Below are positions 7,541 through 16,876 of a stretch of 18,696 nt of DNA, one piece after another. Where the stretch lies: contig JAMYWO010000136.1 of NCBI GenBank assembly GCA_024220525.1, positions 97,452-116,147 of the forward strand, given 5' to 3'. The position numbers and the translations under genes are program-made. The DNA comes from Cochliopodium minus (Eukaryota > Discosea > Himatismenida > Cochliopodiidae). Below the pieces are notes generated by a model that saw only the letters and a list, made by a program, of their open reading frames with translations, did no database searches and was not told the DNA's origin. Position 1 is the first letter of the stretch. Each line of letters opens with the position of its first letter.

Positions 7541-10500
7541 ATGGAAAATGAAAGAAAAATTTATCATTTTGATTTGGAATGGCAGACTTTAGAACCCAAA
7601 GAAGATTTACAACCTTCAAAAAGAATATTCAATGCATCTTATATCACTGATGAATTCCTCTATATCTATGGTAATACTCAACAAATTCCTTTTTCTAAAC
7701 AATTATTTGTGAAATCATACAATAATTAAGGTGGCAAAGGAGATCAAGAAGTGAGATACAATGATTTCTGGTCATATGATCTCAAAAAGATGACGTGGAA
7801 AATTATCGAAGGAGATCTTTCTCCCATCATATCAGGTGGATATATGTAAAATATAAATAATTTCATTATCTAATCAAAAGAATAGTTCAACAAATCATAA
7901 GGGAAATTTTTTCTTTTGAATATAACACAATAAAAAAAATCATTTATCTTTAATTTGGAGATATATCAATTTAGGATCAAATTTTTGAGTTTATAACAGA
8001 TCATTTCAAGTATAATGCTTAAAATCATGTGATTACTGTTTAATTGAAATCGCTTTATCTTTATAATGCATTCAAAAGATTCAACAAAAAAAAATTTTTG
8101 AGGTGCTCATTATGCCCGAGAATGACATATCTTAATTAGAAAGAAAAATATTTTATTTTTTGATTTAATTTTGATGCGATTCTTGGTTTTTACTGTTTAC
8201 TCAATAAAGTTTAAAAAAAATTTCTTATCATAAAAATTTCGAATCTGTTAAAATCAGATTTAATTTATTACTGTTCATTTTATTTTTTATTTGTTTATAT
8301 TATTTTCATTTTCCGAGAAATATAAATTTTAGGATGAATAATCAAAATGATATTCAATGATTACATATTCTTTCTTTTCATAGGTTCATGTATAACAATC
8401 GGTTTTATATATTTGGAGGAGTCAATGGAAACTTGGAGCCCCACACCACCATGGTGAGCTTCAACCTTGAAAAAAGAGACTTGGAGTACATCAACACCCC
8501 CGTCACTTCATACAGAACCACTTGTTGGCTCTACAATCACGTATTTTATGTTTTCTTGGGAGATGGTTATTTTTTATTTTTTTTTATTTTTTTTTATTTT
8601 TTATTTTTTAATTTTTGATTTATTATTTTTTTTTTATTTTTTATTTTTTTGATTTTTTTGATTTTTTTTTTATTTTTTTATTTTTTTTCCATTTTCACTT
8701 TTTTTTTTTGATTTTTTTTTATAATGTTAATCAATAAGAAAATTTCTTTATTCACAAAAAAAATTTTAAATTTTTACATTATGTTTGTCTTGTCTCAAAT
8801 AAAAGATCCTAATTAATTTTTTTCATTTTTTATTTTTTTTTGATCATTTTTTATTTTTTAAAATATTTATTTTATTGCTTCCAGCAAATTATCTTTTGAA
8901 TGGGAAGGTGATCTACAAATATTTCCTAAAAACAAATGAGTGGGTTGTGGAAAACATCAATGGGAACACAAGTAAAAAAAATGAAAATATTTTTAAAAAA
9001 AAATTAAAAAATTCAAAAAAAAATTAAAAAATTCCAAAAAAATTAAAAAAATATAAAGGCGTCACTGGTTAGTCACAAAACAAGCAAAAATTAAAATTTT
9101 TGAAATAATAATACTAACAAAAAAAGGTGGAGGATCTCCTGCTTACGTAATAAATGAACTACAAAAATGAAAATAAAAATAAAAATAAAGTGATTTGTAG
9201 AAATAAAAATTTGAAATAAAAAACAAAAATAAAAATAAAAAAATAAAGAAAATAGAAAATAAAAAATATAAAATAAAATAATGTTAATTTATTTGAATAA
9301 AAAATTTGAAATAAAAAATTTGAAATAAAAAATAAAAAAAAAAATATTTAAAATTAAAAAATAAAAAAAAAAAAAACATTTTTTTTTTAAAAATTATGAC
9401 AGGTCGTTGGATCAAAAGCTTATTATTTCAGAGATGATTATACCAAACCCAAAGTTTGGTGTTTTGATTGTGGTACTTTTTCCTTACTTCACTTTCTTTT
9501 TATAAATTCTTTTTGGTAGAGAAAAATTCTATCAGCAGCCTCCCCTTCAAAGGAATAGGGCCTTATGGTAAAAAAAATTATTATAATCTTTCTTTGTTTT
9601 TTGCAATATCTTTAAAAAAAATTTAAAAATTTTTTAATTATTTTTTTTAAAATAATTTTTAACAATATTTTATTTTTTTCAATTTTTATTCTTCAAATTT
9701 TTTCATATTTTTTATTTTATACTTAATAATTCATATTAATAAATTTTTAATTTTTTTAAATATTTTATATTTTATTCTTTAAAATTTTAGTTCACATTTA
9801 TATTTAAAAATTTAGTTTATATTTATATTTAAACATTTATCAATTTTATTTAAATATTTTTTAAATTCTTAGCAAGAGATTACATGATTGTAAAAAAAAA
9901 AATAAAAAAAAAAAAAAAAATACTAAATAATAAAAATGCTGATCATTAACTGCGAATGAACGAAAATAAAAAGACCTTCTACAAAAACTTTCTGTTCTAC
10001 ATCGGAGGACAATCAGGAAACACAACCTCCAGAAACAGGGCCATCATAGTGTACGACATTGAAAACAGCAATTTTTTCGAACTTCAACCTCCTAAATCTG
10101 TCTTGACCTCTATGACCTCCGTCAAACCCGTCAATTACCCTCCATGTAATAATTAAATTAATTTAATATTTTTATTTTTTTAATATTTCTTCAAATTATT
10201 CAAAAATTTTCAAATTAATCAAAATTTTTTAAAATTATTATTTTAAAAAAAAATTAATCAAAATTTTTTGAAATTATTATTTTAAAAAAAAATTAATAAT
10301 TTTCACTTTATTAACACTTGAGTAATTTTTAAAAATTTTTCAAATTTTTTTGTTATCATTTTTTTTTATTTTTAATAAAGAATTTACATATTGAAACTTT
10401 TTATTCCAATTTTTCGTTTTTTTTGATCCAAAATAATATTTTCATTTTTAATAAAAAGAAATTAATCGTCAATTATTTCATAAAAAAAAAATTACATCTT

Positions 10501-11009
10501 AAAAATTAAATCTTAATTTAAATTAATTTATCTGTTTTTTTTTTTTTTTTTTGTAACAAAAAAAATCATCAGCTCGTTCTTGTGGCACTTTTCATTACTC
10601 ACGAGGGTTTCTATGGTTATTTTCACATTAAAACAAATTTATTTTGAAATTAAAACTTTTCTTCAAAAATAAGGAACTTTGGGGGGTTTTGCCTGGAAAA
10701 ATACAACGACATAATGAATTATGAGATAAGTAAAAAAAAAAAAAAAATCAATTTCGTAAAAAACCTTTCTTAAAATTTTGAAAAAAGAGAAACTGCTTGA
10801 TTGGAATGTAAAATTAATTTTTTTTTTTTTATTCTTTTTAAATTATTGATTATTTCTAGAAGGAGAATCATAAACTTTACAACCCTTTGTTTAGAAACAT
10901 CACTACTCTGTTGTATTTGACCCAAAAAAACAAGATGATTCCCTTCCCCAAACCCATTCTCCAGATGATCGTTGCCTTAGTCTCCGAGCACTACTCCATC
11001 TTCAGATAA
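7541..11009 (+). CDS. Kelch-repeat protein with C-terminal helical module, 13-14 exons
   Basis: It encodes a kelch-type beta-propeller, probably a protein-interaction scaffold; the partner is unknown. Exons: 7541-7670, 7731-7845, 8384-8565, 8885-8971, (9059-9067), 9127-9146, 9403-9472, 9520-9567, 9873-9889, 9974-10145, 10573-10615, 10674-10729, 10788-10807 and 10860-11009. Total 1119 nt, 372 residues plus TAA; all introns are GT-AG. Kelch double-Gly blades are YIYGGKGD (about residue 44), FYIFGGVNGN (about 93) and FLFYIGGQSGN (about 237), with W/F-rich strand ends such as NDFWSYDL and KVWCFDC. The first intron (60 nt) splits the GG pair itself. The tail, from KKLLDWNKENHKLYN on, is helical and similar in style to the tail of the SPRY gene at 13426. 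No BTB or F-box domain is seen. The 9-nt exon is in frame whether used or skipped. Intron 2 (538 nt) carries the 235-bp dispersed element. Confidence 0.9.
7979..8212 (+). mobile_element. Dispersed element R1, copy A (MITE-like), in kelch intron 2
   Basis: This 234-bp block is repeated at 12291-12525 with roughly four-fifths identity by eye. Shared strings include GATCATTTCAAGTATAATGC and GATGCGATTCTTGGTTTT. The ends form imperfect inverted repeats: the left end AAATTTTTGAGTTTATAACA resembles the reverse complement of the right end, AAACTTTATTGAGTAAACAG. It has no open frame. Size, ends and copy structure suit a non-autonomous DNA transposon. Target-site duplications are unclear in such AT-rich flanks. 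Confidence 0.75.
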
Positions 11010-11162
11010 ATAATTAAATTTTTAACTAAAAACATTACCTAATTCTTTGCTTGTCTCTTTTCAGTCTTTAAAACTTATTTTAAGATAATGTCAACTCATA
11101 AATATTTAATTAATTAATTTTCAGAATAAATTAAAAAATAAAAAAAAAAAAGAAGGAACTAA

Positions 11163-11719
11163 ATGGGAAAAACTCAATCTAAAAGTGAGAGCGCTTCAAA
11201 AACATATCATGAGTAAAATATTGAAGAATGAACATTTATTAATAAATTTTATAAATAAATTATTAAAAAAGAGATTCGATGATTAAAATAGATATCAAAA
11301 AACCAAATTTCCATCAAATCGTTCATAGAGAAGGTTAAAAAAATTTTTGTAGGGCAAATGTTAACATATTAATAAATCATAAATAAAAAAAAAATTTAGA
11401 AAATGCAAAGGGACTTTTTAAAAATGCATTATTCATGGAATATATCAATAGTATGGGAGATAATAATTATTTAATAGTATCATTAACCAAAGAGATTTGT
11501 ATATTGGAAGAAAATCTCATTCAAAATAGCAAAGATATCACACCCATGGCATTCCTAGAGTCAAATGAGGATCTTCAGATCAAAATAAAACGATTATTAG
11601 ATAATGTGCATGATAATGGAGTAAGGGAAGTGATAGAGAAATATAGAAATGATATTAATACTCAAACCAAATCCAATTTGGTTTCTATTGATGATTATCT
11701 CAATAATTTATTCAATTAA
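11163..11719 (+). CDS. Putative N-myristoylated protein of unknown family
   Basis: Three exons join in one frame: 11163-11212, 11272-11333 and 11400-11719 (stop TAA at 11717). The N-terminus MGKTQSKSESASK has Gly2 and Ser6, the usual N-myristoylation pattern, so membrane tethering is likely. The body is helical and hydrophilic: KKPNFHQIVHREENAKGLFK, then LFMEYINSMGDNN, then IDDYLNNLFN. The F..I.....GLF....F..EY rhythm faintly recalls the start of an RGS domain, but I would not call it one. An ATG overlaps the stop codon (TAATG) and opens a different frame. An alternative 3' end that splices from TTG/GTTTCT (11679) to 11816 also keeps phase 0, so the C-terminus is uncertain. It is 153 nt downstream of the kelch stop. 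Confidence 0.55.
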
Positions 11720-11933
11720 TGAAAAGATTATCTCAACAAGATAGTGAGGATCGATTTTGTCAGGTTTTTGATGATAATTAAAAAAGAATTTTAAAAAAAT
11801 ATTTGATGGATATAGGCTTTTGGGGGTGCTCTTCAAGATGNAAACTGCTGCAAGAAATGCCGTTATGAATAATGAAACAGGAATCACTGATGATGATATC
11901 ACCTATGGTTATTTGAAAATTAAAAACAATTAA
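11719..11933 (+). CDS. Short doubtful coding region interrupted by an N
   Basis: A frame beginning MKRLSQQDSEDRFCQ (11719-11763) can be spliced over a 52-nt GT-AG intron to 11816-11933. If the N at 11841 is an extra position rather than a real base, the second exon reads AFGGALQDETAARN and on to a TAA. If N is counted, the frame breaks after about ten codons. The sequence looks protein-like, but no family is recognised. It could instead be the last exon of the preceding gene. It lies directly against the A-rich tract that truncates PCYOX1. Confidence 0.3.
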
Positions 11934-12003
11934 TAACTAAAACCAAAAAACAAAAAAAAAACAAAAATAAAAATAAAAAAAATAAAAAAAAATAAAAAAT
12001 TAC
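11934..12003. other. A-rich tract at the PCYOX1 truncation point
   Basis: Seventy nt of A runs broken by T and C follow the PCYOX1 exon 2 donor on the minus strand. It is the start of an intron whose other end and downstream exons are not present. The situation mirrors 2486-2730. Confidence 0.6.
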
Positions 12004-13015
12004 CATATTCTTTTACTAATCGTGTACAATTTTTACTCACATAATCTTTCAAGCGACCGTGCTGGAGCCATTCTTCGATTGTGTTAAACACTTTCTCGCC
12101 TCTCTCTATGTACTGCATCTCCCAGTCCAAAATAAATCTTTCCAGGGCATAGTAGAGTTTTACTTCTGACAGCAAGGGTTTTTCTATTTTAATCCAGTTT
12201 TTTCCGTCCCACAGTCCTTCTAAATAGAAAATAATGAGTATCCTTAAAAAAATTGCAAAAATCTTGAATTATTCGAAATTTCTTAGAATCAAATTTTTGA
12301 GTTCTGTTCATATCAGATCATTTCAAGTATAATGCTTAAAATCATAAACGTGATTTCTGTATTATTGAAATCACTATATCTTTATTATGCATTCAAATGA
12401 TTTTACAAAAAAATTTTTTGGGGATGCTCATTATGCCCAAGAATAACATATCTGAATGAGCAAGAAAAATATTTTATTTTTGTTTAAATTTCGATGCGAT
12501 TCTTGGTTTTTTACTCGATAAAGTTTATATCTTTCATCATTTTCCATATAAAATTTTTCTCAACATGATCAAAAAATTCAATGAATTTGTTTCATTTTTA
12601 TATGTTGATATATATATTTTACCATCATTTTTATATATTTAAAATATTTTGCCTAAATTTCCTTAAATTTTTCTTTTTAAACTGTACCTAGATTATTTCC
12701 ATAATTCCCTCCATTATCATTCTCCATCTTCATCGCAGTGAACAATTCCACCATATATTTGTTTATGGAAGAGAATGCATCTCCTCCCAATTCAACCTTT
12801 ACACCATGGAAATGGGTATGTTTCAATCTCCCCCCAATATAATCCCTTGTTTCAAAGACATCAATCTCTGCCTGAGCATTCCCCGCAAATTTTCTGAGGA
12901 AGTAAGAAAAGGATCCACTACCAATCCCTGCTCCAACGACAGCAATTTTAGAGGAGATAGAAAGATGTAAATAATGTGAAAATAGAATTAAAAAAAGCAA
13001 ACTAAATTTTTTCAT
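12004..13015 (-). CDS. pcyox1: Prenylcysteine oxidase, N-terminal part only (3' truncated)
   Basis: This is a prenylcysteine oxidase-like flavoenzyme, which in other eukaryotes degrades prenylcysteine in lysosomes. Exon 1 (13015-12688) starts with a signal peptide (MKKFSLLFLILFSHYLHLSI) followed by KIAVVGAGIGSGSFSYFLRK, the dinucleotide-binding GxGxxG fold. Next come EIDVFETRDYIGGRLKH and GVKVELGGDAFSSINKYM, as in PCYOX1. Exon 2 (12219-12004) reads GLWDGKNW and continues to TRLVKEY. The two join in phase over a 468-nt intron holding repeat R1 copy B. Exon 2 ends at a clear GTAATT donor, but the following 70 nt are A/T homopolymer and then plus-strand sequence of other genes. About 180 residues of roughly 500 are present. 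It is either a pseudogene or a mis-joined contig. Confidence 0.88.
12291..12525 (+). mobile_element. Dispersed element R1, copy B, in PCYOX1 intron 1
   Basis: This 235-bp relative of 7979-8212 lies on the same genomic strand, hence antisense to PCYOX1 (copy A is sense to kelch). The outer ends AAATTTTTGAG and ATAAAGTTT are kept. Similarity extends a few bases to the left (TTAGAATC versus TTAGGATC). It has no coding potential. Confidence 0.75.
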
Positions 13016-13176
13016 TTTTTTTTTATCGTTTGATATAAGAGGAATTTTTATTTTGTTAATAAAGTTGTATTTTTATTCTTGAATGATTGAAAATATTATT
13101 GAAAATCAAAATGTTGACAATATATCTGGATAACAAATCTTTATCAGAAATATTTTTTTGTTTTAATTTCAATGAC

Positions 13177-13252
13177 CATAAGGAAAAATAATTTGCATAA
13201 TTATGCGAATCACCATACACTGTATGTAAATATAAATTGTATATTAGAAGTT
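13177..13252 (+). repeat. Dispersed repeat R2, copy 1
   Basis: This 76-bp block is nearly identical to 18622-18696 (two differences seen). It contains the near-palindrome ATTTGCATAATTATGCGAAT (13191-13210) and CATACACTGTATG just after it. Such high identity in otherwise diverged AT-rich spacer suggests recent copying or a conserved role. Confidence 0.9.
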
Positions 13253-13296
13253 ATATCTCCATATTAGAGATGAATGATTTTTTTTATCGTGTTAAA

Positions 13297-13326
13297 AATA
13301 TGTGTCTGGAGTTTCAGACACATATT
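13297..13326. repeat. Perfect 12-bp hairpin with 6-nt loop
   Basis: AATATGTGTCTG and CAGACACATATT are exact reverse complements around the loop GAGTTT. It lies 100 nt beyond the SPRY-gene stop and 282 nt upstream of the PCYOX1 start. It could fold in the SPRY-gene 3' UTR, act as a symmetric protein-binding site, or be the trace of an element. Confidence 0.8.
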
Positions 13327-13425
13327 AAAAAAGAAAAAAAAATTTCCCCTTATGGACGGACATTCTTGATTTTGATATTGTATTTTTTATTAAATCTTTG
13401 AAAAAAAAAAGAGATTTTATTGAAA

Positions 13426-15522
13426 TCAGTAAAAAGACATTGCAGTATCAAGGATACGATGGATCAGTGCTTTATCGATAAAGACACGATTTTCTTCTCT
13501 TTTGCGGAGTCTGTATTGGAGCAAAAACATCATCAACACAACTTTCTTCCACTCACTGGTCAAAAAACAGTACTTCTCTTTAGAAAATCCCGATAAAATC
13601 TTTTAAAAAATGATTTTAAAAAATAAGAAAGGATATTGTTCAAAATAAATATTTTGGATACAATTGTCATTTCTTGTTGAGTATAAACGCAAACTGACGG
13701 AGAAACCTTTAAAAAATATAAAAATAAAAATAAAAAAAAAAAAATAAAAAAACTTTAACCCCTTTTGGAACTCCTTTCGTTAGTAAAAAAAAAAAAAAAT
13801 AAACAAAAGTAAAATAAAATTGAATGAGTAATACCATCAATATAAATCCCGGTATCAATCCCGTTTCTCAACAGTCTGATTTTCTCATCTTTAGCGTTGA
13901 AAGCTACTGTTATGACTTCGCTGGGAAGCCATGGCATATGTGTAGAATGTACCTTGATAAAAAATTTTTTTTTTTTAAGAAAATTCAATTTATTTCCGAT
14001 TAAAAAAAAAATTTTTTTACTATGTGTTTAAGTGAACCTTGATTGTGATAATGAGAACAAATTTCGTGTTCAGATCCACTTTGAAACATTTTTTGAGTAA
14101 ATTATTTTTATTTTTTAAAAAAAATTTTTTGGAAAGTTAACTAGTATGTCGAAAAATAAAAAGCACCGTTCTGAATTTCAATAAATTAATAAACTCCTTT
14201 AGACTTTTTATAAATAAAAATTTCAAAAGGTTATACTTGGTATCCAGTCCACCCATTTTTTATTTGTTCCTTCAAGACAAAGCCAATACCCATATATCCA
14301 CTTTTTTTAAAAAAATATATATTATTTTTATAAAAAAATCAAATAAAAAGTAATACTACGTGTTACTTGCACCTAAATACAGATAATTCTATGTTATTCA
14401 AAGTTATAATTAAAATATTTATTTTGCCTTTAATTCTGCAAGTCAAATGAAATTCTCCCTCATAGATATCCATATCTAAATTGAAAAAGATTCAAAATTT
14501 TTTTTTGTTGTAACGCTTGTTCGTTTTACCAAAAATCGTTGTCGTGTGACCAGTTCCCTTAATGAGATAAGGTTTTCCCCAATCTTTTAAAATATTTTTT
14601 ATTAGTTTTTTTTTGTCCAAATAAGGTACTATTTAAATTTTATTGGTAAAAAAAAAAGATCCATAAAGATCAATATCTACAAATCCAATTGATAATATGA
14701 TGATTTGAATCTCATTGATCAATAAGTATCTGTTGTTGAGATATAAAGTTTATAGTGCAGATTAAAATTCTCACAAAAATTTTCATTTTTAATATAAAAA
14801 TGCATTACCGAGATAGTAAACATCATTTTTGGTCTTTTTGTGGTTTAGCCAGTCTTCATTGGGGAGAAAGCAACTCATACATTTGTACGATTTGATGAAT
14901 GAGTGGTCCAGTTCAAAAGTTTCTGCTTTGTAATAATTCATGTAGATGAATTCCATCAAATCCAATGGAGAAATCCTGTTTGATTAAAAAAAAGAAATCA
15001 AATCTACAAAATAAATTGAAAAACTTTTTTACTTGTTTGTTGCTGTTTTCAAGAAAATTTTTTTCAATATTTTTATTATATATAATTAAATAAAATCACA
15101 TTTGGAGATATTTATATTGTTGGGGGATGGATATATCTTATCCAACAACTTGATTGCCTCAGTAGATGGAATTGACTCATCATATTTCCCACTTTTGAGC
15201 ACGGCTTCTCTCCAAAGGGCCAGAAAATTAAAGTAAGTCAGTTTGCCATTCTCAATTCCCGCTTTGTGTTCAAATTTCTTTATGATGAAAAATATATGGT
15301 CAAATATAAATTGAAAAAATTTTAAAATGATCATTTATCATCCATATAATATGTTCAAATATTGTTTCAAATGCCCATTATAAAATCAAAATTTTCATTG
15401 AGTTTATAAATATTTAGGTTTTATAGATTAATTTATTGAAAATTTTATACAATCTCCTCTGAGTGAGACACATTGTTCATATCAAAACCAATTTTTTTAT
15501 TTGCAGCCATAGATGGATCCAT
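13426..15522 (-). CDS. SPRY-domain protein, 14 exons with microexons
   Basis: It encodes a protein with a central SPRY (B30.2-like) protein-interaction domain. Exons: 15522-15451, 15277-15100, 15042-15033, 14975-14809, 14583-14530, 14475-14428, 14388-14367, 14300-14237, 14170-14167, 14078-14038, 13952-13835, 13773-13760, 13706-13662 and 13599-13426. They sum to 1011 nt, 336 residues plus TGA. Residues about 1-140 are helical (KLTYFNFLALWREAV; SPLDLMEFIYMNYYK) and may include degenerate EF-hand-like helices. SPRY spans about 140-282: GEFHLTCRIKELSVFRC, NGYMGIGFVL, VITVAFNAKDEKIRLLRNG, GVPKGVSPSVCVYTQQ. A helical tail follows (EWKKVVLMMFLLQYRLRK). Exon 6 ends in a GC donor (AAAG/GCAAAA). The 10-, 4- and 14-nt exons are needed to hold the frame; the last gives VPKGVSP across its borders. 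It is divergent from the RS-repeat gene. Confidence 0.88.
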
Positions 15523-15601
15523 TTTCTTTGAATACTTGTTCCCAATTTTTTATAATAAATAAAAAAAAAAAAAAATTTGAATTGTGTATCAAAACAATAA
15601 A
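15523..15601. promoter_or_regulatory. 79-nt bidirectional promoter region
   Basis: Only 79 nt separate the start codons of the SPRY gene (minus) and the RS-repeat gene (plus). Both promoters and both 5' UTRs must fit here. It contains an A/T-rich TATA-like stretch (TTTTTTATAATAAATAAAA) and a poly-A run. No other motif is claimed. Confidence 0.6.
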
Positions 15602-16775
15602 ATGGATGATGAAGAATCAATTGCATATGTGGTTTATTTCGATAATAAAAATGAGGATGATTTATTCAATTTCATGATTCCTGAGAGCATAGGAGGCAAT
15701 CAAAAGGAATTGAGAAATTATCTGATGGAGAGATTAGATCTCGACTATTTGCCAAGGATCATAAACAAAACAACAACACATGATGAATTTGGGCCATTGG
15801 TTGAAATAATCATTAAAAGGGGGCCATACGATGATGAAGAGCCTGTTGAAGAAGAATCAACCCCACCAACATCCAAAATAACAAGAGATCCATCACCAGA
15901 AAAAAGGTCCCCATCACCTATCAGAAGATCCTCATCACCAGAGAAGAGATCACCATCACCTATTAGAACTAGAAGAACAAGAGATTATTCATCCCCAGAG
16001 ACCAAAAGATCACCATCCCCAGAAAAAAGATCCCCATCACCTATTAGAACTAGAAGAACAAGAGATTATTCACCCAAGAGAAGATCCCCATCTCCAGAAA
16101 AAAGATCCCCATCACCTATTAGAACTAGAAGAACAAGAGATTATTCATCCCCAGAGACCAAAAGATCACCATCCCCAAAAAGAAGATCACCATCTCCAAG
16201 AAGAAGATCTCCATCTCCAAAAATAGAAATAGAGGAAACTGGAAAGAAAGTCATAAAGTGTAAATTTACAAAAAAAATTTTCATAATACTGTATTTTTAA
16301 AAAATTTTTGTTTAATATAATATATTGAGAACAAATTAAAGTTCTATACTTTATATTATTGATCTATCAAAATGAAAGTATCTCAATATCTTTATTTTTT
16401 AACGATATATTTTATATAGCTAAAACCCTCGAAGAAGAAATAGATGAGTGGGAATCTGAAAGAAAAGAATTGAACAATTTGCAAGATAGAAGAAGACAGA
16501 GAAGAAAAGAATTATATCAAAAATATCTCTCTCAACAAAAAGAATATAAATTATACACCGAACAATTGAAGCAATTTGAGAGTGAGAAGAATATTTATAC
16601 TCTCTATTCTCTTCCTCGTCTTTTGTTGATTGGTGTTGATCAACATGATGATGATATGAGGGATTTGATCGAAGAAAATATCAATATTTTAAATTCTTGT
16701 AAAGATATCTTGGAAGAAAACAGGACCCTCAATAAATATGAAAAATTTGAGCCTTTAGATTATTTGGATATTTAA
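15602..16775 (+). CDS. RS/SP-repeat protein with coiled-coil C-terminus
   Basis: Two exons (15602-16259, 16420-16775) join over a 160-nt GT-AG intron to give 337 residues. The first ATG is at 15602; an upstream open frame at 15584 lacks ATG. Residues 1-85 form a compact acidic domain (SIAYVVYFDNKNEDDLF; EIIIKRGPYDDEEP) of no family I recognise. Residues about 95-210 are a serine/arginine/proline repeat: RSPSPIRTRRTRDYS occurs three times, spaced by SSPETK or PKR linkers and RSPSPEK. Such RS/SP tracts are typical of splicing-associated or chromatin proteins and are targets of SR/CDK-type kinases. The C-terminus is a charged coiled coil (EEEIDEWESERKELNNLQDR) with a short hydrophobic LPRLLLIG block. 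A nuclear role in RNA processing is an inference from composition only. Confidence 0.82.
15910..16205 (+). repeat. Tandem coding repeat (about 75-81 bp unit)
   Basis: Inside the RS gene, a unit coding RSPSPIRTRRTRDYS plus SSPETK or PKR and RSPSPEK is repeated three times at nearly identical nucleotide level. The shared string ACTAGAAGAACAAGAGATTA occurs in all three. The middle unit lacks two codons relative to the others, as expected from unequal exchange or replication slippage. Confidence 0.85.
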
Positions 16776-16876
16776 AATTAAAATTTTTGATGTTTGCATA
16801 ATTCAAATTTTCTTGATAGATATCCAAGGCTTTAATTCTATTTTGGCAAGGTGATGAACTGATTTTAAAAAAAAAA

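Larger units (their letters stand above)
13016..13425. other. Intergenic region between SPRY gene and PCYOX1
   Basis: This 410-nt spacer between two minus-strand genes holds repeat R2 copy 1 (13177-13252) and a strong hairpin (13297-13326). It should also contain the PCYOX1 promoter and the SPRY-gene 3' UTR. No exon-like sequence was found. Confidence 0.6.

Noticed and set aside
11708-11902. Minus-strand open frame across the N, considered as a PCYOX1 exon
   Set aside because: The product does not resemble the PCYOX1 region expected after exon 2, and the plus reading is more protein-like.
13628-13636. U12-type donor-like ATATCCTTT on the minus strand
   Set aside because: It lies inside the last SPRY-gene intron, whose GT-AG borders already give the correct frame; no U12 branch site is seen.
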